A DNA stretch of 64,000 nucleotides from Amycolatopsis acidicola (GTDB lineage: Bacteria > Actinomycetota > Actinomycetes > Mycobacteriales > Pseudonocardiaceae), in contig NZ_VMNW02000009.1 in assembly GCF_007713735.2 (NCBI RefSeq), positions 62,001 to 126,000 on the forward strand. The letters are read 5' to 3'. The position numbers were made by a program, and so were the translations under genes. This document shows positions 1-7,105 of the stretch, one piece after another (positions within the stretch are counted from its first letter, which is position 1; the number at the start of each line of letters is the position of its first letter). The notes below the pieces were generated by a model. That model saw only the letters and a program-made list of their open reading frames with translations, searched no databases and was not told where the DNA came from.

Positions 1-1
1 C

Positions 2-553
2 ACCACCTTCGCCGAGGGGCCACCCGGGCTGTCCACGGACGGACTCACCGCGACCGAACGGAAATGGGCCGGGGAAACCCACCATTTCTGGCATCACCGC
101 GCGGCCTACGCGAAGCAGCAGGCGACCCGGCCGCAGACCATCGGCTACTCGCTCGTGGACTCCCCCGTGGGGCTGCTCGCCTGGATCCTCGACAAGTTCG
201 CCGAATGGTCGGACACCGAAGACAGCCCCTTCGAGACGATCCCCCGGGACCGGATTCTCGACGACGTCACCCTGTACTGGCTGACGCGCACCGGCGCCTC
301 CGCCGCCCGCATCTACTACGAAAGCCACAACTCGCTCGACCCCGCGCTCCGGGTCGACGTCCCCTCGGCGATCACCGTCTATCCCCGCGACATCGAGAAA
401 TATCCGCACCCCTGGGCACGGGAAAGGTACCGGCGGATCGTCCGATGGCGGTCACCCGACCACGGCGGACACTTCCCGTCGCTGGAGGTTCCCGCGTATT
501 TCGTCCAAGATCTGCGAGAGGGTCTCGCGGCCGTGCTGGCCGCCGATCACTGA
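2..553 (+). CDS. Epoxide hydrolase, C-terminal part (5' end outside window)
   Basis: Open from the left edge with no start inside the window, so only the last 183 residues are present. The fragment has the look of the C-terminal half of the microsomal-type (EphB/Eph1-like) alpha/beta-hydrolase epoxide hydrolases: a stretch reading YSLVDSPVGLLAWILDKF followed by a YESH segment and the region around GGHFPSLEVP, where the family's catalytic His lies. The product would hydrolyse an epoxide to a diol in the cytoplasm. It ends 5 bp before the convergent FAD-synthetase-like gene. The nucleophile Asp and oxyanion motifs are outside the window, so activity cannot be judged. Confidence 0.8.
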   Translation, partial: TTFAEGPPGLSTDGLTATERKWAGETHHFWHHRAAYAKQQATRPQTIGYSLVDSPVGLLAWILDKFAEWSDTEDSPFETIPRDRILDDVTLYWLTRTGASAARIYYESHNSLDPALRVDVPSAITVYPRDIEKYPHPWARERYRRIVRWRSPDHGGHFPSLEVPAYFVQDLREGLAAVLAADH

Positions 554-558
554 ACCCC

Positions 559-1344
559 TCAGCAACGCCGCACGAGCCGCAGCACGACACGCGCCGGACG
601 AGGACCGTTGGTGTGCAAGCGAATCCGGCCACTGTGCGCCGCCAGGATCCCGCTGCTCCCGTCCGGCAGCAGCACCTCGTACGTGCCCGGCCCCGGTAGC
701 GCGGTGCCGTGAGCGGCCGTGAACACGCCGTCGGCCGCCACGTCTCCTTCGAGCTGGTGCGGCCGCCCGAGCGCCCGGTTCGCCGCGGCCAGATCGCCGT
801 CGCGCAGGCAGGTCCGGATGTAGGTCGACGAGCAGGCGGCCCGATCCGTGATCGGCAGCAGATCCACCACGGTCACCGAAAACCCGAGCCGCTCCCCCAG
901 CTCCCGCAGGGTCGCGGTGGTCCCGGCGCCGCGGTGCCCGAACGTGAAGTTGCCGCCCACCACCACGTGCGCCGCCCGCAGCGAGCCCGCCAGCACCCCG
1001 GAGGCGAACTCCTCCGGGGTGCGGCTGGCGAACGCCGCGCTGAACGGGAGCACGCACACCGCGTCCACGCCGAGCCGCCCGGCGAGCTCGGCGCGCTGCT
1101 CGATCGTGCTCAGCCCGGCCGTGTCGCGGGGCAGCCCGAGCACGCGTGCCGGATGCGGGTCGAACGTGACCAGCACGGTGGGCAGCCCCCGCCGCCGCCC
1201 TGCCTCCACGGCGTGGCCGATGAGGTGCGCGTGCCCGCGATGCACCCCGTCGAACACGCCGATGGTGAGCACGCACGGGCCCAGTGTCGCGGGCACGTCG
1301 GCCGGGCGCCGGTAGACCGGCGTGCGGTGCAGGGCGGCGGTCAT
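559..1344 (-). CDS. RibF-like FAD synthetase with degenerate riboflavin-kinase domain
   Basis: 261 residues. The N-terminal ~180 residues carry the FAD synthetase (FMN adenylyltransferase) signature GVFDGVHRGH and an SSTYIR segment before GRP, as in prokaryotic RibF. Bifunctional RibF proteins are usually about 310-340 residues. Here the C-terminal kinase region is cut to about 75 residues and the kinase PTAN motif is not visible, so FMN-to-FAD adenylation without riboflavin phosphorylation is the inferred activity. The ATG sits 2 nt after the oxygenase stop codon, so it is probably translationally coupled. Inference: it supplies FAD to the two-component hydroxylase encoded just upstream. It could instead be a full housekeeping RibF with a divergent kinase domain, but it is short for that. 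Confidence 0.8.
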   Translation of the reverse strand: MTAALHRTPVYRRPADVPATLGPCVLTIGVFDGVHRGHAHLIGHAVEAGRRRGLPTVLVTFDPHPARVLGLPRDTAGLSTIEQRAELAGRLGVDAVCVLPFSAAFASRTPEEFASGVLAGSLRAAHVVVGGNFTFGHRGAGTTATLRELGERLGFSVTVVDLLPITDRAACSSTYIRTCLRDGDLAAANRALGRPHQLEGDVAADGVFTAAHGTALPGPGTYEVLLPDGSSGILAAHSGRIRLHTNGPRPARVVLRLVRRC

Positions 1345-1346
1345 GG

Positions 1347-2885
1347 TCAGCTGCCGGGGTTCATCAGGTCGGGCACGGTCCAGCCGTCGAGGTCGTACTC
1401 GGCCATGCACTGCTCGGCGAACCCGGTCATCTGCCCCGCGGCGCCCGACTGCTGGGCGGCGAAGAGGAGTTCGGCGCGGACGCCTTCGTGGTTGCCGGAG
1501 TAGTTGCGTTCGTAGAGCTCGTGGCGGCCGCCGAATTCGCTGCCGATGGAGTCCCAGATCAGTTTCATGAGCTTCACGCGTTCGACGGCGTCCATGCCGT
1601 TCGAGCCGCGCACGTACTGGTCCAGGTACGGCCGGATTTCCGGGGATTTGAAATCGCTGGCGTGCGAGGGCAGGTAAATGAGCCCGGACCCGAGATCCTG
1701 CATGATGATTTCGCGGACGCGGGGGTAGCCGACGGTCATGAACCAGCGGTAGGCCAGCCCGTAGTCCAGGTGCGGGAGGACGGCGCCGTCCTTCCATTCG
1801 TCGGGGCGGGCGGCCATCGCGTCGGAGAGGGCCCAGAACATGTTGCGCCAGCCGATGACCTCGCCGACGCGGGTCTGGATGCCGCGGAAGTCCTTGGTGC
1901 CGGTGGCTTCCACGCCCTTCATCAGCAGGCCGGCGATGAAGTCGAGTTTGACCGCGAGCCGGGTGACGCCGTGGAAGGTGAACCGATGCAGGAAGCCGGA
2001 GCCGGGGAAGAAGGTGCTGGCCTTTTCCGCGTCGCCGTAGATGAACACGTTCTCCCACGGGATCTTCACCTTGTCCAGGATGAAGATCGTGTCGTTCTCG
2101 TCGAACCGGGACGACAACGGGTAGTCGAACGGGCTGGACGCGTTCTGCGCGTAGGAATGGCGGCAGATCAGCTTCATCCCCGGCGCACCCATCGGCACCG
2201 TGCACACCAACGCGAATTCGCGCTTCTTGATCGGCAGGCCGTAGTGCGCGATGAAGTTGTAGTTGGTGATCGCCGATCCCGTGGCGACGACCTTCGCGCC
2301 CGAAACGACCAGCCCGTCGTCCTTTTCCTCCTCGACGTGGATGAAGATGTCCTTCACGTCGTCCGGATTGCGGTCGCGGTCCACCGGCGGGTTGATGATC
2401 GCGTGGTTCCAGTAGAGAACCTTCTCCTGCGATTCGGTGTACCAGCGCCGCGCGTTGTCGGCGAACGGTTCGTAGAAGTCGGAATTCGCGCCCAGCGTGC
2501 CGAGGAACGCGGCCTTGTAGTCGGGGCTGCGGCCCATCCAGCCGTAGGTCATCTTCGCCCACTCCGCGATCGCGTCACGGTCGGCGAACAGGTCCTCGCT
2601 GCTGCGCGGCGTGCGGAAGAACGGATGCGTGAAGCTGTTATTGCCCGTGTCCGTCGGAGCGGTCAGCACCTTCTGCTTCTCCGGGTCGTGCAGGGCGTCG
2701 TAGAGGCGCGCGGTCATCCGCACGGAGTTGCGGAAGGCGGGGTGGGTGGTGACGTCGTCCACCTTGTCGCCGTAGATGAAGATCTCCCGGCCGTCCCGGA
2801 TGCTCTCGATGTACTCGTCACCGGTCATCGGCCGCGTGACCCGTGCCGGATCGGCTTCCTCGGCGTTCTGCTGCTGGGCAACCAC
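1347..2885 (-). CDS. hpaB: 4-hydroxyphenylacetate 3-hydroxylase family oxygenase (HpaB-like)
   Basis: 512 residues from a GTG preceded 7 nt upstream by GAAGGGA, which I prefer over in-frame upstream codons without a ribosome site. The whole length resembles the HpaB family of reduced-flavin-dependent phenol ortho-hydroxylases: an N-terminal [19 protein letters not shown] segment, a central [12 protein letters not shown] substrate/flavin region and the C-terminal acyl-CoA-dehydrogenase-like helical part. It would hydroxylate a para-substituted phenol to a catechol using FADH2 and O2. The true substrate (4-hydroxyphenylacetate, 4-nitrophenol, a chlorophenol) cannot be read from sequence. It lies 35 bp after the flavin reductase gene and directly before a FAD-synthetase-like gene. 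Confidence 0.88.
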   Translation of the reverse strand: MVAQQQNAEEADPARVTRPMTGDEYIESIRDGREIFIYGDKVDDVTTHPAFRNSVRMTARLYDALHDPEKQKVLTAPTDTGNNSFTHPFFRTPRSSEDLFADRDAIAEWAKMTYGWMGRSPDYKAAFLGTLGANSDFYEPFADNARRWYTESQEKVLYWNHAIINPPVDRDRNPDDVKDIFIHVEEEKDDGLVVSGAKVVATGSAITNYNFIAHYGLPIKKREFALVCTVPMGAPGMKLICRHSYAQNASSPFDYPLSSRFDENDTIFILDKVKIPWENVFIYGDAEKASTFFPGSGFLHRFTFHGVTRLAVKLDFIAGLLMKGVEATGTKDFRGIQTRVGEVIGWRNMFWALSDAMAARPDEWKDGAVLPHLDYGLAYRWFMTVGYPRVREIIMQDLGSGLIYLPSHASDFKSPEIRPYLDQYVRGSNGMDAVERVKLMKLIWDSIGSEFGGRHELYERNYSGNHEGVRAELLFAAQQSGAAGQMTGFAEQCMAEYDLDGWTVPDLMNPGS

Positions 2886-2920
2886 AGTGTCGTCCCTTCT
2901 TCGTTGGCGGTTGACGGAAA

Positions 2921-3460
2921 TCAAGCGGCCCAGTACGCCGGGAACCAGCCGGCGTCGGGGCAGTCGAGCGAAGCGGCCCAGTGCGGGTCCGCGTTCAGCG
3001 GGCCGAGTTCCCGGAACTGGCCGCCGAAGAACAGCAGGGGTTCGGCGTCGGTGACCTCGAGCGCGACGACCTCGCCGAGCACGATCAGGTGGTCACCGCC
3101 GTCGTAGGTGCGCCAGGGCAGGCAGGAAAGCGTCGCGGCGTTGCCCGCGAGCACCGGTGCCGTGGCGCCCTCCGTCCATTGTGGAGCGGGGTCCTGCGGC
3201 CGCCCGGCGAAATGCCAGGCGACGTCGAGCTGGTCCGCGGCCAGCACGTTCACCCCGAAGGGTGCCCCCGGCAGGTAGCCGCAGGCCTTCGAGCGCCGGG
3301 TGAGCGTCACCTGGCAGAGCGCGGGTTCGAGCGACACGGCGGTGAAGGCGTTGACGGTCGCCCCGTGCGGGTCGCCTTCGTCGTTCCGGCAGGTCACGAC
3401 GGTGACCCCGGTGGCGAACCGGCCGAATCCGGTCCGGACTTCCCGCTGGTCGAGCGTCAT
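2921..3460 (-). CDS. hpaC: Flavin reductase, HpaC-like partner of the oxygenase
   Basis: 179 residues. The chosen ATG has an excellent AGGAGG 8 nt upstream; longer in-frame starts lack one. The protein has the split-barrel flavin reductase fold signature [15 protein letters not shown], then a conserved [12 protein letters not shown] segment and a GVNVLAADQ segment, typical of NAD(P)H:FAD reductases of two-component monooxygenases. It would deliver diffusible FADH2 to the HpaB-like oxygenase. It is the first gene of a three-gene operon (reductase, oxygenase, FAD synthetase) and is divergent from the IclR regulator across about 100 bp containing a palindromic operator. Confidence 0.88.
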   Translation of the reverse strand: MTLDQREVRTGFGRFATGVTVVTCRNDEGDPHGATVNAFTAVSLEPALCQVTLTRRSKACGYLPGAPFGVNVLAADQLDVAWHFAGRPQDPAPQWTEGATAPVLAGNAATLSCLPWRTYDGGDHLIVLGEVVALEVTDAEPLLFFGGQFRELGPLNADPHWAASLDCPDAGWFPAYWAA

Positions 3461-3474
3461 CTTCGACACCTCCT

Positions 3475-3509
3475 GTACGCTGTGCGTACGTTCTGTCCGC
3501 AGTGCGTTC
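3475..3509. promoter_or_regulatory. Probable tandem IclR-type operator between reductase and regulator
   Basis: A perfect 15-bp palindrome (arms GTACGC and GCGTAC around TGT) lies at 3475-3489. A weaker copy (GTCCGC, AGT, GCGTTC) lies at 3495-3509. Centres are 20 bp apart, close to two helical turns. The pair sits about 15 bp upstream of the reductase start, in the divergent intergenic region shared with the IclR gene. IclR proteins commonly bind short palindromes in such positions, so autoregulation plus control of the hydroxylase operon is the natural inference. Confidence 0.55.
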
Positions 3510-3562
3510 ACGAAGAGGGTGCCCCGCCGGGGGCGCACGAGTCAAGCCCGGGATGGGGGAAG

Positions 3563-4393
3563 ATGACGGCCATGACGACGGCGGAGAACCCACGGGACCT
3601 CATCCAGAGCCTCGAACGCGGGTTCGCGGTACTGCTCGCGTTCGACGCCGAGCGGCCCAGCCCCACCCTCGCCGAACTGGCCACCGCGACCGGGCTGTCC
3701 CGCCCCGCGGTGCGCCGGATCCTGCTGACGCTGCAACACCTCGGCTATGTGCACGGTGATGGCGGGCGCTGGCGGCTGACCCCGCGGGTGCTCAGCATCG
3801 GACAGCACTACTCGGCCTCGCACGGGATGATCGAGATCGCGCAGCCGCATCTGCTGGAGCTGGCCGAGAAGACTGGCGAGTCCGCGTCGCTCGCGGCGCT
3901 CGACGGCACCGAGGTCGTCTACATCGCGCGAGTCCCGGTCCGCCGGATCATGAGCATCAACGTCTCGATCGGCACCAGGGTCCCGGCGCACGCCACGTCC
4001 ATGGGCCGCGTCCTGCTCGCCTGGGCGGACGAGTCCACAGTGGACACCGTGCTCGAGGCGGGACTGCAGGCGCGGACGCCGGAAACCGTGACCGACCCCG
4101 CCGAGTTCCGCGCGGCGCTGAAGACGGTGCGGGATCAGGGTTTCTCGATCGTCGCGGGCGAGCTCGAGGAGGGCCTGATCTCCGCCGCCGCCCCGGTGCG
4201 CGACCGCAGCGGCACCGTCGTCGCCGCGCTCGCCTCGTCCACCTCCACCGGACGCTCCACTGTGGACGAACTGCACGACGACGTGGTGCCGCTGCTGCGC
4301 AGGGCCGCGGACGCGATCAGCACCGACTACGGCCACCGCCGCGCGAGCAAGGCGAGCTCGATCATCGTCAAACCGCACGACGGATTTTTCTGA
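3563..4393 (+). CDS. IclR-family transcriptional regulator
   Basis: 276 residues; ATG 3563 preceded by GGGGGA, with a second in-frame ATG three codons later. The N-terminal winged helix (about residues 10-75, with LAELATATGLSRPAVRRILLTLQHLGYV) is followed by the IclR effector domain containing HATSMGRVLLA and GELEEGLISAAAPVRD. It resembles the PcaR/PobR branch that senses aromatic acids. Divergent from the flavin-dependent hydroxylase operon and next to a palindromic operator, it is probably that operon's regulator; the effector may be the phenolic substrate. It converges with the esterase gene 6 bp downstream. Confidence 0.88.
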   Translation: MTAMTTAENPRDLIQSLERGFAVLLAFDAERPSPTLAELATATGLSRPAVRRILLTLQHLGYVHGDGGRWRLTPRVLSIGQHYSASHGMIEIAQPHLLELAEKTGESASLAALDGTEVVYIARVPVRRIMSINVSIGTRVPAHATSMGRVLLAWADESTVDTVLEAGLQARTPETVTDPAEFRAALKTVRDQGFSIVAGELEEGLISAAAPVRDRSGTVVAALASSTSTGRSTVDELHDDVVPLLRRAADAISTDYGHRRASKASSIIVKPHDGFF

Positions 4394-4399
4394 GCCTGG

Positions 4400-5320
4400 T
4401 CAGAGGTTCCGGCGCAGGTGGGCGACCGCCGCCTCGTGGATCTCCGCGCTCCGCGGGATCGCGGCGGAAGCCCAGTAGGCGGCGTGGACGAGTCCGTCCA
4501 TCCGGCGGTGCGCGGCTCGCACCCCGGCGTTTTCCAGCGCCGCGGCGAAAGCCTCCCCCTCGTCGCGGAGGGTGTCGTACTCGGTCGTGACGACGAGCGT
4601 GGGCGGGAGCCCGGCCAGGTCGTTCCGGCCGAGCGCCAGCCGCGGGTCGGTGACGTCTTCCGGACCGCTCACGTACTGGGCGCCGAACCACTGCAGGGCG
4701 TCCAGGTGCAGCAGGTACCCCTCGGCGAATTCGCGGCGCGAAGCCGTGTCCGCCAAGGGATCCACCAGCGGGTACACCAGCACCTGCGCGCGCACCGGGG
4801 GCTCCCCTTCGTCGCGGGCCCGGATCACCGCGGCGGCCGCGAGAGTGCCTCCGGCGCTGTCCCCCATCACCGCGATGCGGTCCGGGTCGCCGCCATGCGC
4901 GGAGATTTCCTTGGCCGTCCACCGCAAAGCGGCGAACACGTCGTCGTGCGCCGCCGGGAACCGCGCCTCGGGCGCGAGCCGGTAGGTCACCGACACCACG
5001 ATCGCGCCGGTGTCGACGGCGAGCGCGCGGGCCCGTTCGTCGACCACGTCGAGATTCCCGGCGACGAACCCACCCCCGTGCACGTACACGACCACGGGCA
5101 GCGGCCGGTCGCCCGGCGGGACGTGGATGCGCGCGCGGTGCGCGGGGTCCGGCCCGTAGGAGACGTCGGTGCTCCGGCAGGAACCGCGTTTCGGCAGCTG
5201 CAGCCCGGTGAAGGAGGCGACGGCCGCCCGGGTTCCTTCGACGCCGAGCTTTTCGAACGACTGGAAACCCTGGTCGTCGAGCGCGCCGATCAGGGCACGC
5301 ACGTCCGGGTCGAGTGGCAT
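4400..5320 (-). CDS. Alpha/beta-hydrolase esterase (hormone-sensitive lipase family)
   Basis: 306 residues with the HGGG oxyanion motif (VYVHGGGFVAG), nucleophile motif GDSAGG, acid in EYDTLRDEG and His in GLVHAAYW, all characteristic of the HSL/group IV esterases. No signal peptide, so cytoplasmic. The start has AAAGGAGA 5-6 nt upstream. It follows the Baeyer-Villiger monooxygenase by 15 bp in the same operon, which suggests it hydrolyses the ester or lactone made by that enzyme, as in known ketone catabolic pathways. Ketone identity is unknown. Confidence 0.88.
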   Translation of the reverse strand: MPLDPDVRALIGALDDQGFQSFEKLGVEGTRAAVASFTGLQLPKRGSCRSTDVSYGPDPAHRARIHVPPGDRPLPVVVYVHGGGFVAGNLDVVDERARALAVDTGAIVVSVTYRLAPEARFPAAHDDVFAALRWTAKEISAHGGDPDRIAVMGDSAGGTLAAAAVIRARDEGEPPVRAQVLVYPLVDPLADTASRREFAEGYLLHLDALQWFGAQYVSGPEDVTDPRLALGRNDLAGLPPTLVVTTEYDTLRDEGEAFAAALENAGVRAAHRRMDGLVHAAYWASAAIPRSAEIHEAAVAHLRRNL

Positions 5321-5335
5321 GGCGATCTCCTTTTC

Positions 5336-6976
5336 TCAGGCCTGGGCGGGAACACGGCGGGCGGACAACGTGAAGCCCTCGTAACCGGCGGCGACCACCT
5401 CGTCGCATTTCGCGCGGTAGGCGGGCGCGCCGCCCAGGTAGACCAGCACCCGGCGCGGTTTGCCGGGGATGTTCGCGCCGAGGTACCAGGACGTCGGCGA
5501 TTGGGGCAGCAGCGTCGCGTTGGCGAGCTCCTCGGTGTGCGCGACCCACTCCCGCTCCGCCTCGGCAGCCGGCTCGATGACGTCCAGGCCACGGGCGCGC
5601 AGGTGGTCGATCGCCGCCGCGGCGAAGTCGACGTGGTCCTCGATCGCGAGCGGCATGTTGTAGAGCACCGAGGGGCTCTGCGGGCCGGTGATCATGAACA
5701 GGTTGGGGAACCCGGCCGCCATCAGGCCGAGGTAGGTCTGCGGACCGTCCGACCAGTGCTCGGCCAGCCGCCTGCCGTCGCGGCCCGTGATGTTCAGCGC
5801 CAGCAACGGTCCCGTGCAGGCGTCGAACCCGGTGGCCAGCACCAGCACGTCGAAGGCGTGCTCGGTGCCGTCGGCGAGGCGGACGCCGGTCTCGGTCACC
5901 GCGGCGACCGGGTTCGCCTTCACGTCGACGAGCTCGACGTTCGGCCGGTTGTAGGCCTCGTAGTAGTCGGTCTCCAGCGGCGGCCGCTTCGTCCCGTACG
6001 GATATCCCTCCGGCGCAAGGAGTTCCGCGGTCGCGGGGTCGTGCACCCGCTCGCGGATGCGGTCCCGGACGTACGCGGCGAGGGTGTCGTTGGCCGCCTT
6101 GTCGAACAGGATGTCGCCGAAGGAGTCGATGAACAACCGGAAGCCGCCGCGGTTCCACCGGTCGTCGAACACCTCGCGGCGCTGTTCCGGCGAAACAGCC
6201 AGCGCGGAGGGCTGCACGTCGGAGTAGGGCACGCCGAGGAAGTGGTTCCGCGAAGCGTCCCGGATCGCGGCGTAGCCCGCCTTCTCCGCGGCCTCCTCGC
6301 GCGGGTCGGTCGGGTAGTTGCCGATCGGGGTGGCGTAGTTCGGGGTGCGCTGTAGCACGGTCAGCCGCCCCGCGGTCTTGGCGATCTCGCTGATGGCCTG
6401 GATCCCCGAGGAGCCGACCCCGATGATCCCGACCCGCTTGCCCTCGAAGGAAACCGGTTCGTGCGGCCAGTTGCCGGTCAGCAGGACCTCGCCCGCGAAC
6501 TCGTCCACGCCGGGGAACTCCGGTTTCTTCGGCACGGACAGGGTGCCGGCGCCGGAGAAGACCCAGCGGGCCCGGTGCGTTTCGCCGCGGTCGGTCGTGG
6601 CGGTCCACAGCGATTCGGCGTCCTCCCAGTCCAGCGCCACGATGCGGGTGCCGAAGCGGAAGCTGCGGCGCAGGTCGTAGCGGTCGGCGACGTGCTCGAG
6701 GTAGGAGAGGATCTCCGGCTGCGCCGGGAAGCGCTCGCTCCAGTGCCATTCCTGCTGCAGCTCGTCGTCGAACGAGTAGGAGTAGTGCACGCTTTCGATG
6801 TCCACGCGGGCGCCGGGATAGCGGTTCCAGTACCACGTCCCGCCGACCCCGTGGCCCGCCTCGAAGGCGACGACGTCGAGATTCCGCTGATTCCGTAAGG
6901 CGTGCACGGCGTACAGGCCGGCGAAACCGGCGCCGACGACGAGAGCGTCGTGTGTGGTCGTTCCGGAGGACACCAC
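5336..6976 (-). CDS. Type I Baeyer-Villiger monooxygenase with altered fingerprint
   Basis: 546 residues from GTG 6976 with AAGGAGG 7 nt upstream. It shows two Rossmann motifs (GAGFAG at 15-20 and GVGSSG near 186-191), the WYWNRYPGARVD flavin segment and a YGTKR segment matching the catalytic-arginine region of phenylacetone monooxygenase (from memory). The family fingerprint FxGxxxHxxxW(P/D) appears at 160-171 as FAGEVLLTGNWP: Phe160, Gly162 and Trp170 are kept, but the central His is Leu166. It would insert oxygen next to a ketone using NADPH and FAD; the missing His makes full activity uncertain. First gene of an operon with an esterase, divergent from a LuxR-type regulator. Confidence 0.87.
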   Translation of the reverse strand: MVSSGTTTHDALVVGAGFAGLYAVHALRNQRNLDVVAFEAGHGVGGTWYWNRYPGARVDIESVHYSYSFDDELQQEWHWSERFPAQPEILSYLEHVADRYDLRRSFRFGTRIVALDWEDAESLWTATTDRGETHRARWVFSGAGTLSVPKKPEFPGVDEFAGEVLLTGNWPHEPVSFEGKRVGIIGVGSSGIQAISEIAKTAGRLTVLQRTPNYATPIGNYPTDPREEAAEKAGYAAIRDASRNHFLGVPYSDVQPSALAVSPEQRREVFDDRWNRGGFRLFIDSFGDILFDKAANDTLAAYVRDRIRERVHDPATAELLAPEGYPYGTKRPPLETDYYEAYNRPNVELVDVKANPVAAVTETGVRLADGTEHAFDVLVLATGFDACTGPLLALNITGRDGRRLAEHWSDGPQTYLGLMAAGFPNLFMITGPQSPSVLYNMPLAIEDHVDFAAAAIDHLRARGLDVIEPAAEAEREWVAHTEELANATLLPQSPTSWYLGANIPGKPRRVLVYLGGAPAYRAKCDEVVAAGYEGFTLSARRVPAQA

Positions 6977-7044
6977 GGTCCAGCCTCCTTGATGGTTCGG
7001 GTGTTCGCCGCACCAGCGTGGGCCGAGGGCGGGCCCGCCGGGCA

Positions 7045-7075
7045 GGGTGAGATCACCCCATTCGCCACCCCATTC
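7045..7075. promoter_or_regulatory. Inverted plus direct repeat in the BVMO/regulator intergenic region
   Basis: GGGTGA and TCACCC form a perfect inverted repeat around GA at 7045-7058. Overlapping it, CACCCCATTC occurs twice (7054-7063 and 7066-7075), 12 bp apart. The block sits in the 129-bp gap between the monooxygenase and the LuxR-type activator. It is a plausible binding site for that regulator; the promoter elements themselves are not clear. Confidence 0.4.
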
Positions 7076-7105
7076 CCGGCCCGGCGGCGCCCCCCGTGAT
7101 TTACC

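Noticed and set aside
559-2562. 667-residue version of the RibF-like protein
   Set aside because: The first 400 codons are out-of-frame shadow of the oxygenase gene; the ATG at 1344 begins exactly at the FAD-synthetase homology.
1284-3107. A 607-codon plus-strand frame opposite the HpaB-like gene
   Set aside because: Antisense shadow of a well-supported oxygenase; no family motif and no ribosome site.
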